Under the pieces are notes generated by a model. That model made no database searches. It worked only from the letters and a program-made list of their open reading frames with translations, and was not told the DNA's origin. The position numbers were made by a program, and so were the translations under genes. A stretch of 64,000 bases of DNA from an uncultured Pseudoteredinibacter sp. (GTDB taxonomy: Bacteria; Pseudomonadota; Gammaproteobacteria; Pseudomonadales; Cellvibrionaceae). The stretch's first letter is position 1. The number at the start of each line of letters is the position of its first letter. Below, one piece after another: positions 34,277-44,939 of this stretch. The stretch is from NCBI RefSeq assembly GCF_947502065.1, contig NZ_CANMYE010000001.1, forward strand, positions 868,001-932,000, in the 5' to 3' direction.

Positions 34277-35623
34277 ATGATAAATATCCGTCGGGGACTC
34301 GATCTACCCATAACTGGGGCTCCCGAGCAGACCATCCATGATGGTCCGTCTATTCGCTCTGTCGCCGTTGTTGGACCTGACTACCATGGTATGAAACCTA
34401 CCATGGCGGTATCCGTAGGCGACAAAGTGAAGCTTGGGCAGCTGTTATTCACCGATAAAAAGACCGAAGGCGTGCGCTACACCGCACCCGCTGCCGGCAC
34501 CGTAGCCGCGATTAATCGCGGTGCTAAGCGTGTGTTGCAGTCGGTTGTGATCGATGTAGAAGGCGAAGAGGCAGAAAGCTTCGCCAGCTACAGCGTTGAG
34601 CAATTGTCTTCGTTAACTGAAGAGCAGGTGAAAGATAACCTGAACAACAGTGGTCTTTGGGTGGCGTTGCGCACTCGTCCGTACAGTAAAGTACCGGCAC
34701 TAGACAGCGCACCGAACTCCATCTTTGTTACCGCCATGGATACCTCTCCATTGTCGGCTAACCCAGAGGTGATTATTCGCTCCCAGCGTGACGATTTCGT
34801 GAACGGCTTGACCGTGCTATCACGTTTGACGACAGGCAAGGTTTACGTTTGTAAGGCTTCCGGTGCAGATGTGCTAACGGGTAACAGCAGCCGTGTTGAG
34901 AGCCACGAGTTTTCAGGTGTTCACCCAGCGGGTAACGCCGGTACACATATTCATTTCCTAGACCCTGTAAGCGCCACCAAGACTGTGTGGACTGTGGGCT
35001 ACCAGGATGTGGTTGCGATTGGTAAATTGTTCACTTCTGGCCAGATCAGCACTGATCGTGTGATCGCATTGGCAGGCCCTAGTGTGGAACAGCCTCGCCT
35101 GATTCGCACGCGCTTAGGTGCTAACACTGATGAGCTAACTGCCGGTCAGCTAAAAGCCGGTGAGCAGCGCGTGATCTCTGGTGGTGTTTTCGGTGGCCGC
35201 AAAGCCAACGGTGCTTTTGCTTATCTTGGCCGCTACGCCAATCAGGTGGCGGTATTGGAAGAAGGTGAGAGCGAGCGCGAGTTTTTACACTACTTGCGCG
35301 CAGGTGTTAATAAGCACTCTAGCTTGGCGATTTTCATCTCCAGCCTAATGAAGGGTAAATTGTTCGACTTCAATACCTCGGCCAATGGTTCTGAGCGAGC
35401 CATGGTGCCAGTAGGTGCTTATGAGAACATCATGCCACTGGATATCTTGCCAACTCAGTTATTGCGAGCCCTGATTGTGGGCGATACCGATATGGCGCAA
35501 AAGCTGGGTGCTTTGGAGCTGGATGAGGAAGACTTGGCCTTGTGTACCTATGTGTGCCCAGGTAAATACGAGTACGGCCCCATCTTGCGTGACAACTTAA
35601 CGCGTATTGAGAAGGAGGGTTAA
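34277..35623 (+). CDS. nqrA: Na+-translocating NADH:quinone reductase subunit A
   Basis: 448 aa from ATG 34277 (the frame opens at 34259 but [12 protein letters not shown] is the conserved NqrA start). The N-terminus with [13 protein letters not shown] and the C-terminal segment [21 protein letters not shown] are typical. NqrA is the peripheral subunit associated with quinone/inhibitor binding and has no covalent cofactor. First gene of nqrABCDEF-apbE-nqrM; 2 bases separate it from nqrB. High codon adaptation is apparent compared with neighbours, consistent with strong expression. Confidence 0.96.
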   Translation: MINIRRGLDLPITGAPEQTIHDGPSIRSVAVVGPDYHGMKPTMAVSVGDKVKLGQLLFTDKKTEGVRYTAPAAGTVAAINRGAKRVLQSVVIDVEGEEAESFASYSVEQLSSLTEEQVKDNLNNSGLWVALRTRPYSKVPALDSAPNSIFVTAMDTSPLSANPEVIIRSQRDDFVNGLTVLSRLTTGKVYVCKASGADVLTGNSSRVESHEFSGVHPAGNAGTHIHFLDPVSATKTVWTVGYQDVVAIGKLFTSGQISTDRVIALAGPSVEQPRLIRTRLGANTDELTAGQLKAGEQRVISGGVFGGRKANGAFAYLGRYANQVAVLEEGESEREFLHYLRAGVNKHSSLAIFISSLMKGKLFDFNTSANGSERAMVPVGAYENIMPLDILPTQLLRALIVGDTDMAQKLGALELDEEDLALCTYVCPGKYEYGPILRDNLTRIEKEG

Positions 35624-35625
35624 GT

Positions 35626-36825
35626 ATGTTGAAAAAGCTATTAGACAGCATGTCCCCCCATGTGCACCCAGGTGGCAAGCACGAAAAATGGTATGCCCTC
35701 TGGGAAGCCGTTGATACCGGTTTCTTTAAACCAAAAGACGTAACCAAAACCACCGCTCACGTACGCGATCATATCGATCTAAAGCGTATTATGATCACAG
35801 TGTGGATTTGTACTTTCCCAGCAATGTTTTGGGGCATGTACAACGTAGGTTTCCAAGCCAACACCGTTATGGCCGACATGGGTATTACCCAAGTTGAAGG
35901 CTGGCGTGGTGCTTTGATCGCGCTATTTGCTGGTCACGATGCGGCGAGTATTTGGGATAACTTAGTACACGGTGCGGCTTATTACTTACCAATCTACATG
36001 ACCGTATTTGCGGTAGGTGGTTTCTGGGAAGTATTGTTTGCGACGGTACGTAAACACGAAGTAAACGAAGGCTTCTTCGTAACCTCGGTACTCTTCTCTT
36101 TAACCTGTCCTCCAGATCTTCCTTTATGGCAAGCGGCCCTAGGTATTAGCTTCGGTGTTGTAATTGCCAAAGAAGTCTTCGGTGGTACAGGTAAGAACTT
36201 CTTGAACCCAGCCTTGGCCGGCCGTGCTTTCCTATTCTTCGCCTACCCATCTTATATGTCGGGCGATGCGGTATGGACAGCGGTTGACGGCTACACCGGT
36301 GCAACAGCCTTGTCTGTATTGGCCAGTGGTGGTGTTGAGACGGTTGTGAACAACGGTTTGAGCTGGACTGATGCCTTCCTGGGTAAGATGCAAGGTTCTA
36401 TTGGTGAGACCTCTACCTTAGCCTTGATCATCGGCGGTGGTGCATTGCTGGTTATGCGCATTGCAGCTTGGCGCATTGTGGCCGGTGTCTTGATTGGCTC
36501 CTTCCTGATGACCACTTTGTTCAACGCGATTGGCTCTGAAACTAATCAAATGATGAATGTGCCTTGGCACTGGCATGTGGTTGTGGGTGGCTTCGCCTTC
36601 GGTTTGTTCTTTATGGCAACCGACCCAGTATCAGCTTCGATGACCAACACCGGTAAGTGGGTGTTTGGTGCTCTGATCGGCATCATGGTGATTTTGATTC
36701 GTGTGGCAAACCCAGCTTTCCCAGAAGGCATGATGTTGGCCATCCTGTTCTCCAACTTGTTTGCTCCGCTGATCGACCACTTTGTGGTGCAGGCTAATGT
36801 TAAGAGGAGATTGGCTCGTGGCTAA
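35626..36825 (+). CDS. nqrB: Na+-NQR subunit B, flavinylated membrane subunit
   Basis: 399 aa, about ten membrane helices. The motif DGYTGAT at residues 221-227 is the site where FMN is linked to Thr227 by ApbE. NqrB belongs to the RnfD family, holds riboflavin and FMN, and forms part of the Na+ channel. The start at 35626 follows the nqrA stop directly. It ends 8 bases inside nqrC, giving translational coupling. Confidence 0.96.
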   Translation: MLKKLLDSMSPHVHPGGKHEKWYALWEAVDTGFFKPKDVTKTTAHVRDHIDLKRIMITVWICTFPAMFWGMYNVGFQANTVMADMGITQVEGWRGALIALFAGHDAASIWDNLVHGAAYYLPIYMTVFAVGGFWEVLFATVRKHEVNEGFFVTSVLFSLTCPPDLPLWQAALGISFGVVIAKEVFGGTGKNFLNPALAGRAFLFFAYPSYMSGDAVWTAVDGYTGATALSVLASGGVETVVNNGLSWTDAFLGKMQGSIGETSTLALIIGGGALLVMRIAAWRIVAGVLIGSFLMTTLFNAIGSETNQMMNVPWHWHVVVGGFAFGLFFMATDPVSASMTNTGKWVFGALIGIMVILIRVANPAFPEGMMLAILFSNLFAPLIDHFVVQANVKRRLARG

Positions 36826-37603
36826 TAACGATACTATTAAGAAGACGCTTATTGTTGCACTGTCCCTGTGTATTGTTTGCTCCATCGTTGTATCAACAGC
36901 GGCGGTAGTACTGAAGCCAGCACAAGACGCCAATAAGAAATTAGACTTCAACAAAAACATTCTTGCAGCAGCTGGCCTGATGACTGATGGCGCTGATGTT
37001 AATGAGTTGATGAAGAAGGTAACCCCTAAGCTTGTTGATTTGAGCACGGGTAAATTTGTTAGCGCTGAAGATGTTGACGGCATTGTGTCTATCGATGCTT
37101 ACGACCAAAACAAAGCGGCAAAAGATCCTGCGCTTTCTGAAACTCTTACAGCGGCCAATGATCCTGCGAAAATCTTGCGCAAAGAAAAATACGCCAAGGT
37201 TTACTTGATCAACAATGACAGTGGTAGCTTAGAAACCATCGTTTTGCCGGTAAAAGGTTATGGCCTTTGGGGTCAGCTATACGGCTTTATGGCATTGGGT
37301 TCTGATCTAAACACCGTGGTTGGTACCGGTTTCTACGATCACAAAGAAACTCCAGGGCTAGGTGGTGAAGTTGATAACCCATTGTGGAAAGCCATTTGGG
37401 TTGGCAAAGAGATGTACTCTACCAATGGTGACGTTGCGGTTCGAATCTTAAAGGGTAAAGCGCCTAAAGATTCAAAGCACGAAATCGATGGTCTATCAGG
37501 TGCAACTCTAACCACTCGCGGTTTGGAAAATCTATACCGCTACTGGTTGGGTGAGAACGGTTACCGTCCGCTGTTAAACAATTTGCAAAAAGGGGAGGCC
37601 TAA
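36818..37603 (+). CDS. nqrC: Na+-NQR subunit C, periplasm-facing FMN subunit
   Basis: 261 aa from GTG 36818 with AGGAG 8 bases upstream; the longer frame (36782) overlaps nqrB and is rejected. One N-terminal membrane helix (about 10-32), then an FMN-binding domain with SGATLTT (FMN-Thr at Thr230). Accepts electrons on the way from the membrane iron centre to NqrB. RnfG homologue. Overlaps nqrB by 8 bases. Confidence 0.96.
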   Translation: MANNDTIKKTLIVALSLCIVCSIVVSTAAVVLKPAQDANKKLDFNKNILAAAGLMTDGADVNELMKKVTPKLVDLSTGKFVSAEDVDGIVSIDAYDQNKAAKDPALSETLTAANDPAKILRKEKYAKVYLINNDSGSLETIVLPVKGYGLWGQLYGFMALGSDLNTVVGTGFYDHKETPGLGGEVDNPLWKAIWVGKEMYSTNGDVAVRILKGKAPKDSKHEIDGLSGATLTTRGLENLYRYWLGENGYRPLLNNLQKGEA

Positions 37604-37606
37604 GCC

Positions 37607-38263
37607 ATGAAAGCAAAAGAGCTTTTAGTTACCCCAATTATCCAGAATAACCCTATTGCTCTACAGATCTTGGGTATCTGTTCAGCATTGGCGGTTACGG
37701 GTAGTTTGAAAGTAACGCTGGTTATGTGTGTGGCTTTAACCACAGTAACAGCGTTCTCTAACTTGTTTGTGTCTTTGGTGCGTAACCACATTCCAAACAA
37801 CATTCGTATTATCGTGCAGATGACCATTATTGCCTCTTTGGTGATCGTGGTTGATCAGGTACTGAAAGCGGTGGCTTATGATGTATCTAAGCAGCTTTCA
37901 GTATTTGTTGGTTTGATTATTACCAACTGTATCGTGATGGGTCGCGCTGAAGCCTTCGCCATGAAAAATGGCCCAGGTGCAAGCTTGCTAGACGGTATCG
38001 GTAATGGCTTGGGCTACTCGGCTCTATTGATTGCCATTGCGATTCCACGTGAGCTATTCGGTGCGGGTAAGTTGCTAGGCTATGAAATTTTGCCATTGGC
38101 TACCGAAGGTGGCTGGTACGTTTCTAACGGTCTATTGCTATTGCCGCCGTCTTCATTCTTCATTATTGGCCTAATCATCTGGGGTATCCGCGCATACGAT
38201 AAAGCGCAGGTCGAAGAGCCAGATTTCAAGATTTCGCCTAATACGAAGCCAGCGGAGGCCTAA
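37607..38263 (+). CDS. nqrD: Na+-NQR subunit D
   Basis: 218 aa, six membrane helices, RnfE/NqrD family. The half-membrane motif around [12 protein letters not shown] contains the Cys that, with NqrE, binds the intramembrane iron centre. GGGGAGG ribosome site precedes the ATG, 3 bases after nqrC. Confidence 0.96.
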   Translation: MKAKELLVTPIIQNNPIALQILGICSALAVTGSLKVTLVMCVALTTVTAFSNLFVSLVRNHIPNNIRIIVQMTIIASLVIVVDQVLKAVAYDVSKQLSVFVGLIITNCIVMGRAEAFAMKNGPGASLLDGIGNGLGYSALLIAIAIPRELFGAGKLLGYEILPLATEGGWYVSNGLLLLPPSSFFIIGLIIWGIRAYDKAQVEEPDFKISPNTKPAEA

Positions 38264-38265
38264 TC

Positions 38266-38880
38266 ATGGAACATTTTATTAGTTTGTTTGTTCGCTCGAT
38301 TTTTATCGAGAACATGGCCCTGGCGGCATTCTTGGGAATGTGTACTTTCTTGGCGATCTCTAAGAAAGTAGAAGCGGCTATTGGTCTTGGCGTTGCGGTT
38401 ATCGTGGTATTGGCGATCACCGTACCGGTCAACAATGTCTTGTACACCTACTTGCTGTCTGAAGGTGGCTTGTCTTGGTTGGGTGAAGACTACGCCTCTG
38501 TTGACCTGAACTTCCTAAGCTTGATTACCTTTATTGGTGTGATCGCGGCGATGGTTCAGATTCTAGAGATGGTCTTGGATAAATTCTTCCCAGCTCTATA
38601 CAACGCCTTGGGTGTATTCCTGCCGTTGATTACCGTGAACTGTGCCATCATGGGTGCAAACCTGTACATGGTAGAGCGTAGCTACAACTTCAGCGAGTCT
38701 GTAGTGTTCGGTGTAGGTTCTGGTGTAGGTTGGGCTTTGGCTATTGCAGCCTTGGCTGGCATCCGCGAGAAGATGAAATACTCCGACGTACCCGATGGCC
38801 TGCAAGGCTTGGGTATTACCTTTATCACTGTTGGCTTGATGTCGTTGGGCTTTATGTCCTTCGGCGGTATCAGCCTGTAA
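38266..38880 (+). CDS. nqrE: Na+-NQR subunit E
   Basis: 204 aa, six membrane helices, RnfA/NqrE family, structurally inverted to Nqr[13 protein letters not shown] and [11 protein letters not shown] carry the two Cys that help hold the iron centre between NqrD and NqrE. 2 bases after nqrD, GGAG before the start. Confidence 0.96.
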   Translation: MEHFISLFVRSIFIENMALAAFLGMCTFLAISKKVEAAIGLGVAVIVVLAITVPVNNVLYTYLLSEGGLSWLGEDYASVDLNFLSLITFIGVIAAMVQILEMVLDKFFPALYNALGVFLPLITVNCAIMGANLYMVERSYNFSESVVFGVGSGVGWALAIAALAGIREKMKYSDVPDGLQGLGITFITVGLMSLGFMSFGGISL

Positions 38881-38892
38881 GGAGTAGCCAGT

Positions 38893-40116
38893 ATGAATCT
38901 AACTATTATACTTGGCGTTGTGATGTTCACCGTGATTGTAATCGCGCTTGTGTTCATCATTCTTGGCGCCCGCGCTAAGCTGGTTAATTCCGGCGATGTA
39001 AATATTGAAATCAATGGTGAGAAAACCTTAACCGTACCGGCCGGTGGCAAGTTGCTACAAACCTTGGCAGGTAACGGTTTGTTCTTACCTTCTGCCTGTG
39101 GTGGCGGTGGTACCTGTGCACAGTGTAAATGTGTGGTGAATTCAGGTGGTGGTTCTATGCTGCCAACTGAAGAGTCACACTTCACAAAGCGCGATGCCGC
39201 TGAAGGCTGGCGTCTGTCTTGTCAGACTCCGGTTAAGCAGGACATGGTTATTGAAGTGCCTGAAGATGTATTCGGTGTGAAGCAGTGGGAATGTACTGTT
39301 GAATCTAACCCGAATATGGCGACCTTCATTAAAGAGTTGACTTTAAAGCTGCCTGAAGGTGAAAACGTAGACTTCCGTGCTGGTGGTTACGTTCAGCTTG
39401 AATGTCCTCCGCACCACGTCAAATTCTCTGACTTCGATATCGAAGATGAGTACCGCGGTGATTGGGAGCACTTTGGTTTCTTCAATTTGGAATCAAAAGT
39501 TGATGAGCCGGTTATCCGTGCTTACTCAATGGCTAACTACCCAGAAGAGAAGGGTGTGGTGAAGTTCAATATCCGTATTGCAACTCCGCCACCGCGCACC
39601 GAAGGTTTACCGCCAGGCCAGATGTCTTCTTATGTGTTTAGCTTGAAGCCAGGCGATACTATTACTGTATACGGTCCATTTGGTGAATTCTTCGCTAAAG
39701 ATACCGATAACGAAATGGTATTCATCGGTGGTGGTGCCGGTATGGCGCCAATGCGTTCACATATTTTCGATCAGCTTAAGCGTTTGCAGTCTAAGCGTAA
39801 GATGAGCTTCTGGTACGGTGCTCGTTCACTGCGCGAGATGTTCTACGACGATGAATACGACATGCTGGCTCGTGAAAACGATAACTTTGAATGGCATGTT
39901 GCTTTATCTGATCCTCAGCCAGAAGACAACTGGGAAGGCCTCACGGGCTTTATCCATAATGTGCTTTATGAGCAGTATTTGAAGGATCACCCAGCGCCTG
40001 AAGATTGTGAGTACTACATGTGTGGGCCTCCAATGATGAATGCGGCTGTGATTGCCATGTTGAAGGATTTGGGCGTAGAGGATGAAAACATCCTGCTTGA
40101 TGACTTCGGTGGTTAA
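38893..40116 (+). CDS. nqrF: Na+-NQR subunit F, NADH dehydrogenase with [2Fe-2S] and FAD
   Basis: 407 aa. N-terminal membrane helix (1-25), plant-type ferredoxin domain with Cys69, Cys75, Cys78 and Cys110, then FAD domain (RAYSMANYP) and NADH domain ([25 protein letters not shown]). It oxidises NADH and starts the electron path of the pump. 12 bases after nqrE with TAAGGAG before the start. All ligands are present. Confidence 0.97.
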   Translation: MNLTIILGVVMFTVIVIALVFIILGARAKLVNSGDVNIEINGEKTLTVPAGGKLLQTLAGNGLFLPSACGGGGTCAQCKCVVNSGGGSMLPTEESHFTKRDAAEGWRLSCQTPVKQDMVIEVPEDVFGVKQWECTVESNPNMATFIKELTLKLPEGENVDFRAGGYVQLECPPHHVKFSDFDIEDEYRGDWEHFGFFNLESKVDEPVIRAYSMANYPEEKGVVKFNIRIATPPPRTEGLPPGQMSSYVFSLKPGDTITVYGPFGEFFAKDTDNEMVFIGGGAGMAPMRSHIFDQLKRLQSKRKMSFWYGARSLREMFYDDEYDMLARENDNFEWHVALSDPQPEDNWEGLTGFIHNVLYEQYLKDHPAPEDCEYYMCGPPMMNAAVIAMLKDLGVEDENILLDDFGG

Positions 40117-40119
40117 TCA

Positions 40120-41205
40120 ATGAAGGCATTATCCAAAGTGGTAACTGCCTATAGGAAGAGGCCAGCATTGCTGGCCTTCTTCTGTTTAGGTACGGCCGTT
40201 TTTTTATCGGGCTGCAGCCAAAAAGTTGAGCCTTGGCGCTTTAGTGGCCCCACTATGGGGACGCAATACAATGTTGCGGTAGTGCCCCCAAAAGTAGTGC
40301 CCCCAAATGGGGAGCGTAATGAAGGCTTCAGTTGTGATCGGGCCGAACTTGCCAAGCGTATTGAGAATAGCTTGGCGCAGACCAATCAGCAGATGTCACA
40401 CTATATAGCGGATAGTGAACTCAGTAAGTTGAGTGCAATGGCGGCCGGTGAGAGCGCTCAGCTTTCAGCTGATATGGAAAAGGTCCTACGCTTAAGTGAG
40501 AGGCTATATAAACTCAGTGACGGTGCTTTCGATATCACTATTGGCCCTTTAGTTAACCTTTGGGGTTTTGGACCAAAATCTTCACCAGAAGATGCTGTGC
40601 CAAGTGAAGCACAAATAGCGGATGCTATGGCGCTCAGCGGTGGTGATAGCATAGAAATAAGTGGCTCAAGTCTTAAAAAAGGTAAAGCGGTTGAACTCAA
40701 TTTATCCGCTGTAGCCAAAGGTTATGGGGCCGATAAAGTTGCAGAGGCCCTTGAGAGCTGCGGTGCGTTTAATTATCTAGTGGAAGTGGGTGGTGAGCTA
40801 ATGCTAAAAGGTATGAGTCACCGTGGCACACCATGGAAAATTGCAGTAGAAAAACCCAGCAGCAGCTTGGCAGGTCAAAGCTCGCAGCGTTTAATTGCTG
40901 TAAGCGATAAAGGCGTGGCCACTTCAGGCGATTATCGCAATTATTTTGAGAAAGAGGGCGTGCGCTACTCGCACACTATTGACCCTAGAACAGGGCGCCC
41001 GATTACTCATGCCTTGGCGTCAGTAACTGTTCTAGCAGCAAGTTCAGCCGAGGCCGATGCTTGGGCGACAGTAATTACTGTCGCTGGGCCTGAACAAGGC
41101 ATGGCTTTAGCGGAGCAAGAAAACTTGGCGGTTTTTATGTTGGTAAAAACCAATAGTGGTTTTAAAGAGAAGTATTCCAGCGCTTTTGCGACCTATGTCC
41201 AATAG
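40120..41205 (+). CDS. apbE: FAD:protein FMN transferase (lipoprotein)
   Basis: 361 aa. Lipoprotein signal with lipobox LSGC (Cys32). ApbE domain motifs: GTQYNVAV, DGAFDITIGPLVNLWGFG (split by the usual loop), LSAVAKGYGADKV, and SGDYRNYFEK / HTIDPRTGRP near the C-terminus. Uses FAD to attach FMN to Thr of NqrB and NqrC at the periplasmic face. Within residues about 50-60 there is an in-frame 15-bp tandem repeat (VVPPK-VVPPN). It follows nqrF by 3 bases. Confidence 0.95.
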   Translation: MKALSKVVTAYRKRPALLAFFCLGTAVFLSGCSQKVEPWRFSGPTMGTQYNVAVVPPKVVPPNGERNEGFSCDRAELAKRIENSLAQTNQQMSHYIADSELSKLSAMAAGESAQLSADMEKVLRLSERLYKLSDGAFDITIGPLVNLWGFGPKSSPEDAVPSEAQIADAMALSGGDSIEISGSSLKKGKAVELNLSAVAKGYGADKVAEALESCGAFNYLVEVGGELMLKGMSHRGTPWKIAVEKPSSSLAGQSSQRLIAVSDKGVATSGDYRNYFEKEGVRYSHTIDPRTGRPITHALASVTVLAASSAEADAWATVITVAGPEQGMALAEQENLAVFMLVKTNSGFKEKYSSAFATYVQ

Positions 41206-41264
41206 CGTAAAAACCCATCTTATGGTGGGATAGACGATTGACCCTAATAGGGGTGAGGTGAACC

Positions 41265-41513
41265 ATGATTTATGTAGTCGCGTTTGGAGTCATTACCTTA
41301 TTGGTTGTGATGATGTCCATAGGTGTCCTAATGGGCCGTAAGCCGATTTCAGGCTCTTGTGGCGGCGTCGGTGATGCACTGAAAGATCCTAATTATGTAT
41401 GTGACATTTGCGGTGGCGACGAAAGCAAATGTGAAGAAGAAAAAATGGGCAAGTCGAACGCTGCAGAAGAAAGCGGTAAAAATGATTTGTTCAATGATGC
41501 TATGAAAAAGTAA
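41265..41513 (+). CDS. nqrM: Na+-NQR maturation factor NqrM
   Basis: 82 aa. One N-terminal membrane helix (1-23) and four cysteines (Cys32, Cys46, Cys49, Cys56) in SGSCGGVG and VCDICGGDESKC, the family signature. Known to deliver iron to the NqrD/NqrE centre. It lies 59 bases after apbE, as in Vibrio and Pseudomonas. Confidence 0.93.
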   Translation: MIYVVAFGVITLLVVMMSIGVLMGRKPISGSCGGVGDALKDPNYVCDICGGDESKCEEEKMGKSNAAEESGKNDLFNDAMKK

Positions 41514-41585
41514 GTATCGCTGTAATTTTTATTAGACAGTTTTTGTTAAAGAAGCAGTAACGGAATAGAGAGGTAGTAATCGGCA

Positions 41586-42983
41586 ATGAGCGATTACCAT
41601 TATGATGTATTAGTAATCGGCACGGGGCCTGCTGGTGAAGGTGCTGCAATGGCAGCAGTTAAGCAAGGCATGCGTGTTGGTGCGATTGAAAACCGTGGTG
41701 TTGTAGGGGGCAACTGTTCTCATAAAGGGACGATTCCATCTAAAGCACTGCGTCATGTGGTAAAGCAGATTATTCGCTTTAACCAGAATAATTTATTTCA
41801 CCATATGGGTGAGTCGACTCGCGTCAGCTACCCTAAGGTTTTGAAATCCGCAAAAACTGTTATCCCTAAGCAAGTTGATTTGCATACCGGTTTCTACAAT
41901 CGCAACCGTGTTTATTTGCATATTGGTGAAGCTAGCTTCTGTGGCGAGAATGAAGTACGTGTGCGCTTGCCAGATGGTGCTGTGGAAACCATTCGCGCTA
42001 AACATATCGTTGTTGCTACTGGCTCACGTCCATATCGCCCGGCTGATGTTAACTTTAATCACCCGCGTGTTTACGATAGCGATACCATTTTGGAAATGAA
42101 TCATACACCTCGCCATATCGTTATTTACGGTGCTGGTGTGATTGGTAGTGAATACGCGTCTATTTTTGCCGGTCTTGGCATTAAGGTCGATTTGATTAAC
42201 AGCCGTGAGCGTTTGCTGTCATTCTTGGATGATGAAATTTCTGATGCCTTGAGTTATCACCTGCGCGATAGTGGTGTGACTGTACGTCACTTAGAAGAGT
42301 ACGAGCGAGTCGAAGCCAATGAGCGCAGTGTAACCTTGCATCTTAAATCCGGTAAGCGCCTACGTGCTGACGCCTTACTGTGGTGTAACGGCCGAACGGG
42401 TAATACCGATAATCTAAATTTGGATGCCATTGGCCTCGAAGCAGACCATCGCGGACAGCTAAAAGTAAACGATCGTTATCAAACCGATATCGACTATGTT
42501 TACGCCGCTGGTGATGTGATCGGTTGGCCAAGCTTGGCGAGTGCTTCTTATGATCAGGGCCGTGAAATCGCCATGGCCATCAATGGTGAAGAGTGTCGCT
42601 TTGTAACTGATGCGCCTACCGGTATTTACACGCTTCCAGAGATCAGTTCTTTGGGTAAAACTGAGCGAGAGCTAACCGAAGCTCGTGTGCCTTACGAAGT
42701 AGGACGTGCCTTCTTTAAGAACACGGCACGTGCGCAAATATCCGGTGAAGACGTGGGTATGCTGAAGTTGCTATTCCACATTGATACCCATGAAATATTA
42801 GGCATTCACTGCTTCGGTGCAGAGGCTTCTGAAATTATTCATATTGGTCAAGCGATTATGAATCAAGAAGGTGAGGCGAATAATATCAATTATTTTGTTA
42901 ACACCACCTTTAACTATCCGACCATGGCCGAAGCGTATCGTACCGCGGCGCTTGAAGGCTTGAATCGAGTAAATCGTATCTAA
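41586..42983 (+). CDS. sthA: Soluble pyridine nucleotide transhydrogenase
   Basis: 465 aa flavoprotein of the disulfide-reductase fold but without the redox pair: the FAD segment reads [17 protein letters not shown], one Cys only, as in SthA. FAD motif [16 protein letters not shown] motif [16 protein letters not shown], and the dimer domain with [18 protein letters not shown]. Converts NADPH + NAD+ to NADP+ + NADH. In Pseudomonas it follows the nqr cluster as well. Confidence 0.96.
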   Translation: MSDYHYDVLVIGTGPAGEGAAMAAVKQGMRVGAIENRGVVGGNCSHKGTIPSKALRHVVKQIIRFNQNNLFHHMGESTRVSYPKVLKSAKTVIPKQVDLHTGFYNRNRVYLHIGEASFCGENEVRVRLPDGAVETIRAKHIVVATGSRPYRPADVNFNHPRVYDSDTILEMNHTPRHIVIYGAGVIGSEYASIFAGLGIKVDLINSRERLLSFLDDEISDALSYHLRDSGVTVRHLEEYERVEANERSVTLHLKSGKRLRADALLWCNGRTGNTDNLNLDAIGLEADHRGQLKVNDRYQTDIDYVYAAGDVIGWPSLASASYDQGREIAMAINGEECRFVTDAPTGIYTLPEISSLGKTERELTEARVPYEVGRAFFKNTARAQISGEDVGMLKLLFHIDTHEILGIHCFGAEASEIIHIGQAIMNQEGEANNINYFVNTTFNYPTMAEAYRTAALEGLNRVNRI

Positions 42984-43212
42984 GTCTTTTCAGTTGTATT
43001 TGCGGTATCGCCTAGCATTCGCTGGGCGACACCCTCTCATCCAGCCTCTTATCCCTTTGTTTTGCTTTGGCTGTATCCATTTAATTCGGGTTAAGCGGCG
43101 TCCTATGGGCCTGGCGGCTGTTTAATACTCATGCTAATCTTGTGTTTTGCTGTATTTCTCACAAGGCGTTCCAAAGTATTGATCTTGGAAAAGTTAATGG
43201 GGCCTAGTCAGC

Positions 43213-43644
43213 ATGGACAGTAACATTCTAGAGCGTCGTCTAAAGTTCTACTACATCACCGTAGTGCTCAGTGTTTTTTCAGCTTGTGTTAGCTTTGCTT
43301 ACAATGCTTGGCGCCTTGAGATTAGCGAAGACAACAGTACAACGCGAACGGCTGCCTTCCAGGTATTGCTTAAACTTTCCGAGTTGGAGCAGGGCATGTA
43401 CAGCCTGCACTACGACCGACAAGAAAGCTGGACTCCCAGAAATGGGTGGGTTGCTGTGGTTTTAGTGAAAGATCTCAGCATGTTGATCGGTGAAGACGCA
43501 AAGCGAGAGGCTGATGCGCTTCATCAGGCTTGGTCTGATCAATGGGGGCGGCTGGATCAGGATGAGGCTGCCATTAAGCTTATGGTGAACAAAATTGATA
43601 AACTTCGTCAGGCGATTACCCTGCGTTTGGCACGTTTAGAATAA
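43213..43644 (+). CDS. Small membrane-anchored protein of unknown function
   Basis: 143 aa. One N-terminal membrane helix (about 12-32) followed by a hydrophilic, mostly helical region rich in Leu/Ala/Gln, probably coiled coil. No family recognised. ATG 43213 lies 229 bases after sthA. It ends right before a 16-bp palindrome. Confidence 0.6.
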   Translation: MDSNILERRLKFYYITVVLSVFSACVSFAYNAWRLEISEDNSTTRTAAFQVLLKLSELEQGMYSLHYDRQESWTPRNGWVAVVLVKDLSMLIGEDAKREADALHQAWSDQWGRLDQDEAAIKLMVNKIDKLRQAITLRLARLE

Positions 43645-43660
43645 GTGTGACATGTCACAC
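43645..43660. promoter_or_regulatory. 16-bp perfect palindrome, candidate operator
   Basis: GTGTGACATGTCACAC begins at the base after the preceding stop codon. It looks like a CRP site but its TGTGA and TCACA arms are 4, not 6, bases apart. It lies 153 bases before the diguanylate cyclase gene. Confidence 0.4.
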
Positions 43661-43813
43661 ACTACAGCTGATCCAATTTGTATTTCTGTCAATTCAATCT
43701 ATAGACATAGCTTCGGGTTTTAAATTACCCCGATTAACTCATGGTGGCGTAGCTCCGCGTTTACAGGAAATACGCTTGAAGTCATAAGTAATAGATAGAA
43801 TCGCAGCTAAAGG

Positions 43814-44878
43814 ATGTGTAGCTGTCTAAATTCTATGGTTGTTGTTATGTATGAGTTTGATTTAGCAAATTGGGACGATACCCACACTTTGGCGGCTTCT
43901 AATAAGCAAAAGCACAAATTGTTGTTGTTTATTTGCGGCATGCTGAGCAGCATTTACATAGTGATGACCTATGTGAATGTGATCAATGAGCGACTGCTTT
44001 TGGCGGTATTGGACGGAGCCTTTGTTTGCTCTTTGATTGCAGCATCGCTTTGGATGTACTTCAAAAATGCTACTTTGCCAGCGGTGATTGTATTTCTTGT
44101 ACTGTCTTTGTTGGTTGTTTCTGCGACCACCCCGATTGCCTTTTTAGGAGTGACGGGCACGTTTTGGTGTTATCCAATTCTGGTTAGTTCCGCATTTGTG
44201 CTGCCTGTTTGGGTTGGCTTAGCGGTGAACGCTGGGGTAATTATCTTATGCGGAGCCTTTGGCTATCAAACCATTGAACTGGGGCAGTGGTTTCGTATCG
44301 AAGCTTCGTTAATTGCTGCGGCTACTTTGGCGCATGTATTTGCTTATAAAATCCGTAAAATGCAGGAGCTGTTACGAGTACACTCGACAACAGACCCACT
44401 TACCGGTGCCTATAATCGCCGCCAGTTGGAAACTATTTTGCAAGACAGTATTACCTTTGCAAAGGAATTCGATCGCCCTTGTGTTTTAGCCATTTTCGAT
44501 TTAGACAACTTCAAACGTATTAATGATGAGCTAGGTCATAATGCTGGTGATGATGCCATTGTCAATCTTGTTGACTTACTTAAAAGTAATTGCCGGGCTA
44601 CGGATCTAGTGTTTCGTCATGGTGGCGATGAAATCTTGCTGCTTTTACGTGATATAAAAATGGAAAATGCACAGACATTGCTTGATAAAATCTGTCGCAA
44701 TATTGAACGCAGTCAGAGGATACCCACCAGTAGCAGTATTGGTGCGAGTGCGATCACTGGAGAAACCGCAAGAGATTGGCTCGCCGCCGCCGATAAGGCG
44801 CTGTATCAAGCTAAGGAAAATGGAAAAAATCAGCTGGTAATACACGCTGATTGTGGAGAAAAATTGAAGTTTTCCTAA
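43814..44878 (+). CDS. Membrane diguanylate cyclase (GGDEF domain)
   Basis: 354 aa (possible later starts at 43835 or 43847; none has a clear ribosome site). Six hydrophobic helices (about 33-185) form an MHYT/MASE-like sensor, then a GGDEF domain: DPLTGAYNRRQLE, FDLDNFKRINDELGHNAGDDAI and the active-site loop HGGDEILLLL. The loop reads GGDEI instead of GGDEF; the catalytic acidic residues are kept, so activity is likely. No RxxD inhibition site is obvious upstream of the loop. It makes cyclic di-GMP. Confidence 0.88.
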   Translation: MCSCLNSMVVVMYEFDLANWDDTHTLAASNKQKHKLLLFICGMLSSIYIVMTYVNVINERLLLAVLDGAFVCSLIAASLWMYFKNATLPAVIVFLVLSLLVVSATTPIAFLGVTGTFWCYPILVSSAFVLPVWVGLAVNAGVIILCGAFGYQTIELGQWFRIEASLIAAATLAHVFAYKIRKMQELLRVHSTTDPLTGAYNRRQLETILQDSITFAKEFDRPCVLAIFDLDNFKRINDELGHNAGDDAIVNLVDLLKSNCRATDLVFRHGGDEILLLLRDIKMENAQTLLDKICRNIERSQRIPTSSSIGASAITGETARDWLAAADKALYQAKENGKNQLVIHADCGEKLKFS

Positions 44879-44939
44879 GCCCGAAACTCTAGTCAGGAAA
44901 TCAAATCATATAGGCTACTGAATACAAAAAGGAGCCTAT

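Noticed and set aside
43645..43660. CRP binding site
   Set aside because: Arms TGTGA/TCACA are separated by 4 bases instead of 6.
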